Source: Vibrio sp. LaRot3
Lineage (GTDB): Bacteria; Pseudomonadota; Gammaproteobacteria; Enterobacterales; Vibrionaceae
Length of the DNA: 64,000 nt
Assembly (NCBI RefSeq): GCF_027587025.1
Contig: NZ_JAPPTI010000001.1
Location: 186,001 to 250,000, forward strand
Reading direction: 5' to 3'
Position numbers and translations under genes: made by a program. Numbering within the stretch: position 1 is the first letter of the stretch; every line of letters starts with the position of its first letter. The notes beneath the pieces were generated by a model. The model had not been told where the DNA came from and searched no databases. It saw only the letters and a list, made by a program, of their open reading frames with translations. This document shows positions 18,275 through 27,184 of the stretch, piece by piece.

Positions 18275-19363
18275 ATGAAAGCCTCTATTCTATCTAAGTT
18301 AGAAACACTGGTTGAGCGTTACGAAGAAGTTCAACACCTCCTTGGCGATCCTGATGTGATTGGTAACCAAGACAAATTCCGTGCGCTATCAAAAGAGTAT
18401 TCTCAACTGGAAGAAGTGACCAAATGCTTCCAAAGCTACCAGCAAGCGCAAGAAGATCTTGCTGCTGCTGAAGAGATGGCGAAAGAAGACGATGCAGAGA
18501 TGCGTGAAATGGCTCAGGAAGAAATTCAAGAAGCGAAAGCAGCCATCGAACGTTTAAACGATGAACTGCAAATTCTTCTATTGCCAAAAGACCCAAATGA
18601 CGATCGCAACTGTTTCTTAGAGATTCGTGCGGGTGCTGGTGGTGACGAAGCGGGTATCTTTGCGGGTAACTTGTTCCGTATGTATTCAAAGTATGCGGAG
18701 AAGAAAGGCTGGCGCATCGAAGTAATGAGCTGCAATGAATCAGAGCAGGGTGGTTACAAAGAGATGATCGCTAAAGTGAACGGCGATGGCGCATACGGCA
18801 TTTTGAAGTTTGAGTCAGGTGGTCACCGTGTACAGCGTGTACCAGAAACTGAATCTCAAGGTCGTGTACACACGTCAGCTTGTACTGTAGCGGTAATGCC
18901 TGAAATTCCAGAAGCGGATCTACCAGAAATCAAAGCAGGCGATCTGAAAATTGATACTTTCCGTGCATCAGGCGCGGGTGGTCAGCACGTAAACACCACT
19001 GACTCTGCAATTCGTATTACCCACCTTCCAACAGGTACAGTAGTAGAGTGTCAGGATGAGCGTTCACAGCACAAGAACAAAGCGAAAGCGATGTCTGTGC
19101 TAGCGGCTCGTATTGTTCAAGCGGAAGAAGCTCGCCGTGCTGCAGAAGTTTCTGATACTCGTCGTAACCTACTAGGTTCTGGTGACCGTAGTGACCGTAT
19201 CCGTACATACAACTACCCACAAGGCCGTGTGTCGGATCACCGTATCAACCTAACTATCTACCGTTTGAACGAAGTGATGGAAGGGGACTTAGACAGCTTG
19301 GTGGATCCTGTGATTCAAGAGCACCAAGCGGATCAGTTGGCAGCACTTGCTGAGAACAACTAA
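18275..19363 (+). CDS. prfA: Peptide chain release factor 1
   Basis: A 362-residue release factor for UAA and UAG stop codons. The GGQ motif that triggers peptide hydrolysis is at residues 235-237 within [10 protein letters not shown]. The codon-recognition tripeptide region reads VPETESQGR (PxT at residues 190-192), the RF1 pattern and not the SPF of RF2. The length is typical. The glutamine of GGQ is the substrate of the methyltransferase encoded by the next gene, prmC, which starts 3 bases after this stop. Confidence 0.98.
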   Translation: MKASILSKLETLVERYEEVQHLLGDPDVIGNQDKFRALSKEYSQLEEVTKCFQSYQQAQEDLAAAEEMAKEDDAEMREMAQEEIQEAKAAIERLNDELQILLLPKDPNDDRNCFLEIRAGAGGDEAGIFAGNLFRMYSKYAEKKGWRIEVMSCNESEQGGYKEMIAKVNGDGAYGILKFESGGHRVQRVPETESQGRVHTSACTVAVMPEIPEADLPEIKAGDLKIDTFRASGAGGQHVNTTDSAIRITHLPTGTVVECQDERSQHKNKAKAMSVLAARIVQAEEARRAAEVSDTRRNLLGSGDRSDRIRTYNYPQGRVSDHRINLTIYRLNEVMEGDLDSLVDPVIQEHQADQLAALAENN

Positions 19364-19366
19364 TCA

Positions 19367-20239
19367 ATGACTGAAGAAATTAGTGTTGAACAAACACTTA
19401 AGCTTGCGGTAACACAGCTTCAAGAGAGCGGCAGCGATTCGCCGTCTCTTGATGCCGCAGTGTTACTCTGCCATTCCTTATCTAAGCCACGTTCTTTTCT
19501 TCTAACTTGGCCGGATAAGCTGCTATCAACTGAGCAGCAATTGCAATTCCAAACCCTTCTTAGTCGCCGTATTCAAGGCGAACCTGTTGCTTATATCGTT
19601 GGTGAACGAGAGTTTTGGTCTCTACCGTTAAAAGTGTCGCCAACTACGCTGATCCCTCGTCCTGATACTGAAAGATTGGTTGAACTCGCGTTAGACAAAG
19701 CCATGATGAGTGACGGTGCGATTCTCGATCTCGGTACAGGAACAGGAGCCATCGCTTTAGCGCTAGCATCGGAGTTACCTCAACGTGAAGTGGTCGGGAT
19801 TGACTTGATGCCCGATGCTCAGCAACTCGCGACTCATAATGCGCAAACGCTTGGTATCACAAATAGCACTTTTTTAGCGGGCAGTTGGTTTGAGCCTTTG
19901 CAAGCTGGTACGCAGTTTGCTGTTATCGTATCGAATCCACCCTATATTGAAGAAAACGACCCGCATTTGCAGCAGGGTGATGTGCGTTTTGAGCCACTAA
20001 GTGCATTGGTTGCAAAAGACCAAGGTTTAGCGGACATTCGACACATTACTCAATCAGCCAGAGAATATTTGAGCAATGATGGCTGGTTGCTGTTTGAGCA
20101 TGGTTATGACCAAGGTGAAGCTGTACGCCAAATCTTTCACGAGCATGGTTACGTTGATGTCGAAACTCATCGAGATTACGGCAACAATGATCGTGTTACC
20201 TTGGGGCGTTATGTGGCAAAGCAACATCCGAATAAATAA
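19367..20239 (+). CDS. prmC: Release factor glutamine N5-methyltransferase
   Basis: A 290-residue SAM-dependent methyltransferase that methylates the glutamine of the GGQ motif in RF1 and RF2. The SAM-binding motif ILDLGTGTGAIALALA lies at about residues 119-134, and the catalytic NPPY, which holds the glutamine side chain, is in VSNPPYIEEND at about residues 190-200. It is directly downstream of its substrate gene prfA with a 3-base gap. The length is slightly larger than in E. coli (277). Confidence 0.97.
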   Translation: MTEEISVEQTLKLAVTQLQESGSDSPSLDAAVLLCHSLSKPRSFLLTWPDKLLSTEQQLQFQTLLSRRIQGEPVAYIVGEREFWSLPLKVSPTTLIPRPDTERLVELALDKAMMSDGAILDLGTGTGAIALALASELPQREVVGIDLMPDAQQLATHNAQTLGITNSTFLAGSWFEPLQAGTQFAVIVSNPPYIEENDPHLQQGDVRFEPLSALVAKDQGLADIRHITQSAREYLSNDGWLLFEHGYDQGEAVRQIFHEHGYVDVETHRDYGNNDRVTLGRYVAKQHPNK

Positions 20240-20254
20240 TAAGAGACAGTGTCC

Positions 20255-20635
20255 ATGTACGAAGGTTTAAAGCATTTTCACTTACTGACGATCGCCATTA
20301 GCGCGACGTTATTGTCAGTACGTTTTGCACTATTAATGGCAAATTCGCCATTACGTGAGAAGAAATTCCTAAAGATATTCCCGCATATTAACGACACCGC
20401 GTTATTGCTATCCGGCATTGGTCTAATCATGCTTACTGGTTACGTACCTTTTACCGATGCTGCGCCTTGGTTAACAAATAAAATTACCTGTATTTTGGCT
20501 TACATTGCACTGGGTTTCTTCTCGCTTAAGCTTGCGAAAAACACCTTACTGCGCGTATTTGGTTTCTTCGGTGCGCTAGGCTGGCTATTGATGGCGAGCA
20601 ATATCGCATTAACGAAATCACCAACGTTGTTTTAA
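20255..20635 (+). CDS. SirB2-family membrane protein
   Basis: A small integral membrane protein of 126 residues with four predicted hydrophobic segments (about residues 7-29, 47-64, 74-93 and 100-119). It belongs to the SirB2 family (invasion gene expression up-regulator by name; molecular function not established). I chose ATG 20255 because an AAGAGA ribosome site lies about 9 bases upstream; a GTG two codons earlier would be too close to it. It sits between prmC and a sirB1-like gene whose ATG follows immediately, the same order as in enteric bacteria. Confidence 0.85.
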   Translation: MYEGLKHFHLLTIAISATLLSVRFALLMANSPLREKKFLKIFPHINDTALLLSGIGLIMLTGYVPFTDAAPWLTNKITCILAYIALGFFSLKLAKNTLLRVFGFFGALGWLLMASNIALTKSPTLF

Positions 20636-21463
20636 ATGAGTAGGGCGGTAGTCATGCAAACGTTGTTTGATGAAGATTTTGATGCTTTAGAGCTTGCCGA
20701 AGGTGCTCTAGTGCTGAATCAAGCTGTGAACCCAGAAACGCAAGTCGCTTGGGCAAAAAATGAATTAAGTCGTCTGCTGCAAGAAGCGGAGCTAACGCTT
20801 GTTCATGAGACTTATGCTGAGCAAAGATTCGATGCGTTTTTACGTTTGTTCTATCATGAATGGGGCTTTCAAGGCGATAAAGACGCTTATTTTGATTCAG
20901 CAAATGCTTTTATTGATAAAGTATTGGAGCGTCGTAAAGGCATCCCAGTGAGTTTAGGTGCGCTGATTCTATTTATTGGCCGACAACTAGGTTTCCCTAT
21001 TGAAGGGGTCGCTTTCCCAACTCAGTTTTTGCTTAAAGTAGAGTGGCCAGGACAACAACCAAACTATGTGAACCCATTTAATGGCGAGTATGTGTCACAA
21101 CATACATTGCGAGCGTGGTTAGTTGGGCATAAAGGCCCGTTTGCTAAACTAAAACCAAAACATTTACACACGGTTGATCATCCAACTGTGATTGGCCGTT
21201 GGCTAGCGCTGATAAAAAGTGCTTTATTGAGAGAAGAGCGCTACGCATTAGCATTGCGCTGTACGGATCTGGCTTTAACTTTTGTGCCGGATGACCCGTA
21301 TGAGATTCGCGATCGTGGCTTTATCTATCAGCAGCTAGACTGTCATCAAGTTGCACTGAGTGATTATCAATATTTTATTGATCAGTGCCCAGATGACCCA
21401 GCAGCAGAATTATTGAAGAACCAAGTTAACGCCATGAGTCAAACTCAGGTAACCTTACACTAA
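20636..21463 (+). CDS. SirB1-family protein (transglutaminase-like fold with TPR)
   Basis: A 275-residue cytosolic protein. Residues about 40-190 match the SirB1 N-terminal transglutaminase-like region (RRKGIPVSLGALILFIGRQLG, then FPTQFLLK and NPFNGEYV). The C-terminal 70 residues look like a tetratricopeptide pair (RCTDLALTFVPDDPYEIRDRGFIYQQL). The expected active-site cysteine is not in the GIPVSLG segment, so enzymatic activity is doubtful. The start directly abuts the stop of the SirB2-like gene (TAAATG). The biochemical role is unknown in the family; conserved linkage to prfA-prmC and kdsA is known. Confidence 0.85.
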   Translation: MSRAVVMQTLFDEDFDALELAEGALVLNQAVNPETQVAWAKNELSRLLQEAELTLVHETYAEQRFDAFLRLFYHEWGFQGDKDAYFDSANAFIDKVLERRKGIPVSLGALILFIGRQLGFPIEGVAFPTQFLLKVEWPGQQPNYVNPFNGEYVSQHTLRAWLVGHKGPFAKLKPKHLHTVDHPTVIGRWLALIKSALLREERYALALRCTDLALTFVPDDPYEIRDRGFIYQQLDCHQVALSDYQYFIDQCPDDPAAELLKNQVNAMSQTQVTLH

Positions 21464-21498
21464 GCCTAGCCTCTTGGATGCTCGGCATAATACGTTGA

Positions 21499-22365
<867 letters not shown>

Positions 22366-22383
22366 TCGATAATGTCTAAAATG

Positions 22384-22411
22384 AAAAAGCTGCCAAATGG
22401 CAGCTTTTTTA
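22384..22411 (+). terminator. Bidirectional terminator between kdsA and the DUF2069 gene
   Basis: AAAAAGCTGCC-AAAT-GGCAGCTTTTTT. It has T runs in both directions and separates the convergent transcripts. Confidence 0.88.
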
Positions 22412-22418
22412 ATGGGTA

Positions 22419-22892
22419 TTATTTGTCAAATTGATTGCGTTCTTGCTTTTCCACTTCGCTAAGGCGCTTTAGCTTTAGCCCTAACTCTTTTCCTCGTGCT
22501 CTGGCATAAAGTGTATTGCCAAAGAACGCCATGCTAGTAAGCACTAACTCCACGCTGGCAAGCCAACGTTCGCCATCATCGATATAGAGAATGGTGAATC
22601 CGTGCAAAAAATAGAGCATCAATATGAAGTTTGCCCATGCATGCGTATAGGGGCGGCCAGCAAGGATTCCCGGTAAAGGAAGGAGCAAAGGTATCGCCCA
22701 AGCAATCGCGAGTGTTGCGTTATTGATATGGGGATGAGGGGAAAGCTCAAATTGCCAAATAGCGACCCACATAAGCAGTGCTAGGTTGCCACATAGCGCT
22801 AGTAGTCGATAGAGCCGTGTGGTGGGCTGCATCGATTTCAACGCTTTATCCATGTTTTCCACGGGGTGAACTTCGACTTCCTTGTTCGACAT
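22419..22892 (-). CDS. DUF2069-type inner-membrane protein
   Basis: A 157-residue protein with four hydrophobic segments (about residues 27-46, 58-77, 84-103 and 109-128) and a basic C-terminal tail rich in lysine and glutamate. The pattern ALCGNLALLMW and GRPYTHAWANFILMLYF fits the DUF2069 family of small membrane proteins, for which I know no function. It is the last gene of a minus-strand group bepA-arsC-wrbA-DUF2069, 8 bp after the wrbA-like gene, so probably cotranscribed. Confidence 0.75.
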   Translation of the reverse strand: MSNKEVEVHPVENMDKALKSMQPTTRLYRLLALCGNLALLMWVAIWQFELSPHPHINNATLAIAWAIPLLLPLPGILAGRPYTHAWANFILMLYFLHGFTILYIDDGERWLASVELVLTSMAFFGNTLYARARGKELGLKLKRLSEVEKQERNQFDK

Positions 22893-22900
22893 AATGACTC

Positions 22901-23470
22901 CTAAGTTAACGAGGTGGCGATAGTGGCTAATCTTTTTCCTAATTGTTGAGCAAGCTCGATTTCTTCATCCGTTAAAGGTTGGTTTCGTCCATGACTCACA
23001 CTGCTTGCACCATAGGGAGAGCCCCCCGATTGGGTATTGTGTAAAGCTGGCTCAGAGTAGGGAATGCCAAGTACCATCATGCCATGATGAAGCAGTGGTA
23101 GCATCATGGTTTGTAGTGTGGTTTCTTGCCCGCCATGGAGGCTGGATGAAGAGGTAAATACGCACGCTGGTTTGTCGATTAAATCGCCCGATAACCACAG
23201 CGTGGTTGATTGATCCCAAAAGTGCTTAAGAGGCGCTGCCATATTGCCAAACCACACCGGGCTGCCCATTGCCAATCCATGACACTGTTTTAGCTCATCG
23301 AGAGTAATAATGGGGTCACTGGCAGGCGGTTGTTGCGGTTCTATTTCCGCAACGGTTCGTAATAGAGCCTCACAGTGAGGGATAGATTCTATCCCTCGTG
23401 CGATTTGTCGAGCGATGGCTTTAGTGCTGCCATGTCGACTGTAATACAAGACAACAATTTGTCTCATCAT
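22901..23470 (-). CDS. WrbA-family NAD(P)H:quinone oxidoreductase
   Basis: A 189-residue flavodoxin-fold protein. The FMN-binding loop YYSRHGSTKAIARQIARGI is at about residues 9-27; GSPVWFGNMAAPLKHFWDQ (about residues 74-92) and FTSSSSLHGGQETT (about residues 110-123) are the other cofactor and substrate regions of the WrbA family. Such enzymes reduce quinones by two electrons. It overlaps the arsC-like gene by 4 bases (ATGA), so translation is coupled. It is about 10 residues shorter than E. coli WrbA and could be a paralogue; I therefore give no symbol. Confidence 0.88.
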   Translation of the reverse strand: MMRQIVVLYYSRHGSTKAIARQIARGIESIPHCEALLRTVAEIEPQQPPASDPIITLDELKQCHGLAMGSPVWFGNMAAPLKHFWDQSTTLWLSGDLIDKPACVFTSSSSLHGGQETTLQTMMLPLLHHGMMVLGIPYSEPALHNTQSGGSPYGASSVSHGRNQPLTDEEIELAQQLGKRLATIATSLT

Positions 23471-23811
23471 AGAATGTCTAATACTTGCTCTGGTGGACGA
23501 CCATGTTTCGCTTGACCATTTGCCACAACGATTGGACGCTCAATCAGTTTTGGATTTTGTGCCATCGCATTGAATAGTGCCTCGTCGTCGGCATCTTTTA
23601 GCGCCAGCTCTTTGTATATGTCTTCTTTGGTACGCATCATGTCACGAACGTTGTCGAGGCCAAGTTGGTTAAATAGCTGCTTTAACTGTTCCACTGAAGG
23701 TACATCGTCAAGATACTTTACGATTTCTGGCTGGATGCCTTTCTCTTCTAATAATGCCAATGTTTGACGACTCTTTGAGCAACGTGGGTTGTGGTAAATC
23801 ACGACTGACAT
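23467..23811 (-). CDS. ArsC/YfgD-family arsenate reductase-like protein
   Basis: A 114-residue thioredoxin-fold protein. It begins MSVVIYHNPRCSKSRQTLALL, with the single redox cysteine of the glutaredoxin-dependent ArsC family, and contains NPKLIERPIVV near residue 90, a conserved substrate-binding block with arginine. An upstream in-frame ATG would add four residues. The neighbours are bepA and a WrbA-like gene, with no arsB or arsR, so it is more likely the chromosomal YfgD type than a dedicated arsenic-resistance enzyme; activity on arsenate is possible but not shown by the sequence. Confidence 0.88.
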   Translation of the reverse strand: MSVVIYHNPRCSKSRQTLALLEEKGIQPEIVKYLDDVPSVEQLKQLFNQLGLDNVRDMMRTKEDIYKELALKDADDEALFNAMAQNPKLIERPIVVANGQAKHGRPPEQVLDIL

Positions 23812-23828
23812 AGGTTTCTCCATTTGAT

Positions 23829-25286
23829 TTATTGTAATGACATGAAACGGTCTCGCATCACCATTAATTGGTCGATGCGCGCGTCATATCTGGCTTGCTT
23901 TAGGCTTCCTAATTCGGCCAGTTGGCTGGCCTGTGTGTAATATTGTATCGCTTTGCCCCAATTGGCTTTTAACGCCAGAATTTCTGCACGAGCGGCTAAG
24001 TCTTCATCACTTTGCCCTAAATGGGTATGAGCTTCAGACAATAAATGCCAGCCTGTTGTGTCGCTGGGGTTGTCATGAGTGTAGCGCTGTAATTGTCGGA
24101 TTGCTTGCTCATATTTGTCTTGTTTAATCAGCACATTGGCGTAGTTAATCATCAATACTGGGTTCGATGGGGTCGACTTTAACGCCTTAGTGAGCATGGC
24201 TTCTGCTTTGTCTGGTTGATCTAGCCCTAAGTAGACATCTGACATGGCATCTAAGTAGAACAGATTATTCGGATCTTGCTTGAGAATAGGCAGCAAGATG
24301 TCTTGCGCTTTGCTGAACTCGCGATTGTCTAAATGCACCAGTGCGCGGCCGTATTCGAAAGCGGGTTTAAGATTCGGAGAGACCTTCTTTTCTGTACGAG
24401 AGAACCAGTCTTGCGCCGCTTCTGGCTTGATACCGGTATAACGCGCGACGATTCTAGAGCGAGCAAGATGGTAGTCTAGTGCTGGCTGAATTCGCAGTGG
24501 TGGATAGCTTTCGGCGCGTGCGCGTGCATCAGTAAGACGATCTTGAGGTAATGGGTGAGTAAGCAGCATCGGTGGAGGCTTACTCGCGTAGCGATACTCA
24601 TCTGCGAGTCGATCAAAAAACCTTGGCATAGCTTGAACGTCAAACCCTGCCTTCGCCAGAGTCGAAATACCAAATCTATCGGCTTCACGTTCATTGCTGC
24701 GAGTGTAGTTAATGGAGCCTTGCATTGCACCTGCGCTGGTGGCGGTGAGTGCGGCAATGCCCGCTTCTGGGGCGGCAATCGCTAACAGTAATGACCCTGC
24801 TAATGCTGCGATAGTTGCAGGAGTACGGCGAGCTTGGTCTTCCATACTACGGGCAAGGTGGCGTTGAGTAACGTGGGCAATTTCGTGCGCCATAACAGAT
24901 GCCAATTCACTTTCCGATTGCGCGTGCAAAAATAATCCAGAGTGCAAGGCAACATACCCACCAAAGAAGGCAAATGCGTTGATGTTGCGATCGCGAATCA
25001 TGAAGAAGGTGAATGGCGTTTTTACATCATTGGCGTTAGCGACTAACTGGTGACCGAGGCGATCAATATACTGGTTAATGACAGGGTCATTAACGATAGG
25101 CGCGCGGCTGCGCAACATACGCATATAAGCATCACCATATTGTAGCTCTTGGTCAATGGTGAGCGTGCCACTTGCTGCTGTGCCAATTTCAGGCAGAGCA
25201 AGGCTGTTGGACAATGCGGGCGCTGTTGGTAAGCATAGTGCGGTAGCAGTACATAAAGCTAAAATTGAACGCGTTCGTTTAAACAT
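23829..25286 (-). CDS. bepA: Beta-barrel assembly-enhancing protease BepA
   Basis: A 485-residue periplasmic M48 zinc metalloprotease that helps LPS-transport protein LptD mature or degrades it when stalled. A signal peptide covers about residues 1-26. The zinc site HEIAH is at residues 134-138, with the third ligand in SNEREAD (E201) and the conserved switch histidine in LLTHP (H244). The second half (about residues 300-480) consists of tetratricopeptide repeats that contact the BAM complex. bamC, another BAM-related gene, is at 31.5 kb. It is the first gene of the minus-strand group; no strong promoter was recognised in the 370-bp upstream gap. Confidence 0.95.
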   Translation of the reverse strand: MFKRTRSILALCTATALCLPTAPALSNSLALPEIGTAASGTLTIDQELQYGDAYMRMLRSRAPIVNDPVINQYIDRLGHQLVANANDVKTPFTFFMIRDRNINAFAFFGGYVALHSGLFLHAQSESELASVMAHEIAHVTQRHLARSMEDQARRTPATIAALAGSLLLAIAAPEAGIAALTATSAGAMQGSINYTRSNEREADRFGISTLAKAGFDVQAMPRFFDRLADEYRYASKPPPMLLTHPLPQDRLTDARARAESYPPLRIQPALDYHLARSRIVARYTGIKPEAAQDWFSRTEKKVSPNLKPAFEYGRALVHLDNREFSKAQDILLPILKQDPNNLFYLDAMSDVYLGLDQPDKAEAMLTKALKSTPSNPVLMINYANVLIKQDKYEQAIRQLQRYTHDNPSDTTGWHLLSEAHTHLGQSDEDLAARAEILALKANWGKAIQYYTQASQLAELGSLKQARYDARIDQLMVMRDRFMSLQ

Positions 25287-25660
25287 ACTAAGCCGGCTTA
25301 ACTCCGTTTGTTATTCTATTGGCTTGCCTCAAAAATAGGCATGCGTTAGTTGAGTTTCTCTAACTATGTAGACACTTTATTGCTGTGATGGTTTCAAAGC
25401 AAATAAACTTAAGGATTATGGTTAGTTTTTGACGAGCTTTCATTCGAAATAACAGACGGTTAAGTAGAATGCTATCTATCTACTGTTTGCATTTTGCTCT
25501 CCCTTATTCATTCAGCATTCAACGAAAGCATAATCTCGTTGAGCTACTCAGTTGCAATCAAATCGTCCTGATTTTATCGGCAATGGTAGAAATCTGCCCG
25601 GCCAAGGTGTTTTAAGTATACAATGTTGGCTTTCGACCAATATTAGAGGATGGCAAGGAG
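25287..25660. other. Intergenic region between bepA and the TusA-like gene
   Basis: 374 bp between divergent genes. It must hold promoters for both directions, but I find no convincing -35/-10 pair, operator or RNA structure. An AGAGGA at 25,645-25,650 is the likely ribosome site of the next gene. Confidence 0.5.
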
Positions 25661-25888
25661 TTGGCCAGTCTAGACTTAAGGGATCAAGTTTGCCCGATGT
25701 CATTGCTGCTAATGAAACGTCACGTTGTTTTGTTAGAAGTTGGACAAACCACGGAAATCTGGGTTACTGACCCGAGCTCCAAATCTGATATTGTGCGCTT
25801 TTTAGAAAAGAACGCTTACACGCTCAGTTGCACCAAACAGGGAAGTGATTTCTGTTTGCTCGTGACCAAAGAAAAGGAACCATGTTAG
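25661..25888 (+). CDS. TusA/SirA-family sulfur-carrier-like protein (TTG start)
   Basis: A 75-residue protein with the TusA-type opening LDLRDQVCPMSLLLMKRHV: the cysteine of the CPxP motif is present at residue 11, but the second proline is replaced, giving CPMS. The frame is closed by a stop at 25,613 and has no ATG or GTG before the conserved block, so TTG 25661 is the probable start, with AGAGGA 10 bases upstream. TusA proteins relay sulfur or affect redox regulation. The stop is directly followed by the perM ATG, so the two genes are coupled. It is not tusA itself, as far as can be judged. Confidence 0.78.
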   Translation: MASLDLRDQVCPMSLLLMKRHVVLLEVGQTTEIWVTDPSSKSDIVRFLEKNAYTLSCTKQGSDFCLLVTKEKEPC

Positions 25889-26959
25889 ATGTTAGAAATG
25901 GTCAATCGTTGGTATAAAAGACGATTCTCTGATCCACACGCTGTTAGTTTAGTTGCCATACTATTTTTCGGTTTTATCACTATCTACTTTTTTGGCAATT
26001 TAATCGCACCATTACTGGTGGCGATTGTTTTGGCTTATCTGCTGGAATGGCCGGTCTCTCAGTTAAGTAAATTGGGAATGCCTAGAACCGCTGCGGTTAT
26101 TTTAGTGATTGTCTCTTTCTCGAGTGTGATGTTGTTGGCGGTGTTTGGCTTAGTGCCGACGATTTGGCAGCAAGTCGGTAATTTGATTAATGACATTCCA
26201 AACATGTACAACGGGTTACAGCGGTTTATTGCAGAGCTTCCAGAAAAGTACCCAGAGTTGGCCAATTTCCAGATTGTTGAATCTTTGGTGACTAATGCGA
26301 AAAATCAAGTGATTACCGTGGGTGAGACTGTAGTGAAGGGCTCTCTAGCGTCACTGGTGAGCCTAGCGACATTGGCGGTTTACCTAATTTTGGTTCCTCT
26401 TTTGGTGTTCTTCTTATTGAAAGATAAGCAAGAGATGATCTCGATGGCCAGTGGCATGTTGCCACGCAATCGTAAGCTCGCGACCAAAGTTTGGGATGAA
26501 ATGAACCAGCAAATTTCCAATTACATTCGCGGTAAAGTGATGGAGATTTTGATTGTTGGTGGCGTAAGTTACGTGACCTTTGCCATCTTAGATTTACGCT
26601 ACTCTGTATTGCTCGCGGTGGCCGTTGGCCTATCGGTGTTGATTCCATACATTGGTGCGGCAGCAGTCACTTTACCCGTCGCTATTGTCGGTTTGTTCCA
26701 ATGGGGGCTTGCGCCAGAGTTTTACTATTTGCTGGTGGCTTACGGAATTATTCAAGCATTGGACGGTAATGTTCTTGTGCCAGTGCTGTTCTCTGAAGCG
26801 GTGAACTTACACCCAGTGGCGATCATTGTCGCAGTTTTGGTATTTGGCGGATTGTGGGGATTTTGGGGCGTGTTCTTTGCGATTCCGCTAGCCACATTGG
26901 TCAAAGCCGTTTGGAATGCCCTTCCAAGTCAAGAAGATGGTGAAACAACAGTTCAATAA
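25889..26959 (+). CDS. perM: PerM/YfgO-type AI-2E family transporter
   Basis: A 356-residue inner-membrane protein of the AI-2 exporter/PerM superfamily. It has the usual eight hydrophobic segments: a pair at about residues 17-50, one at 65-88, one at 153-178 and a cluster from about 212 to 335. The family hallmarks PLLVAIVLAYLLEWP, PLLVFFLLKDK and LIPYIGA are visible. In E. coli perM (yfgO) is also next to bepA (yfgC). The substrate is not established for this branch, and transport of autoinducer should not be assumed. Confidence 0.88.
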   Translation: MLEMVNRWYKRRFSDPHAVSLVAILFFGFITIYFFGNLIAPLLVAIVLAYLLEWPVSQLSKLGMPRTAAVILVIVSFSSVMLLAVFGLVPTIWQQVGNLINDIPNMYNGLQRFIAELPEKYPELANFQIVESLVTNAKNQVITVGETVVKGSLASLVSLATLAVYLILVPLLVFFLLKDKQEMISMASGMLPRNRKLATKVWDEMNQQISNYIRGKVMEILIVGGVSYVTFAILDLRYSVLLAVAVGLSVLIPYIGAAAVTLPVAIVGLFQWGLAPEFYYLLVAYGIIQALDGNVLVPVLFSEAVNLHPVAIIVAVLVFGGLWGFWGVFFAIPLATLVKAVWNALPSQEDGETTVQ

Positions 26960-26988
26960 CCACTCATAAAAATAGGTTGGTTTTGTTC

Positions 26989-27019
26989 AGCCCAGATGCA
27001 TTCGCATCTGGGCTTTTTG
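26989..27019 (+). terminator. Terminator after perM
   Basis: An 11-bp stem AGCCCAGATGC/GCATCTGGGCT with loop ATTC, followed by TTTTT. Confidence 0.9.
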
Positions 27020-27084
27020 TTATTTATAAATTATAGGATTATAAATAAAGTTACTGTTGACGATAAATTTGTTACAAAGAAGCC

Positions 27085-27111
27085 TAAAGTCGACGAAAAA
27101 AACGTCGATAA
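27085..27111 (+). promoter_or_regulatory. Sigma-28 (FliA) promoter of the chemoreceptor gene
   Basis: TAAAGTCG, 11 bases, GTCGATAA. The -10 element matches GCCGATAA in 7 of 8 positions and the spacing is exact. It starts 100 bp before the ATG and puts the receptor in the late flagellar regulon. Confidence 0.85.
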
Positions 27112-27184
27112 CAGAAGAGTCGTTAGACTTATAAAAATAACAATAAGCACAACGTTAGGTCGTTATTTCATCTAGAGGGAAGTT

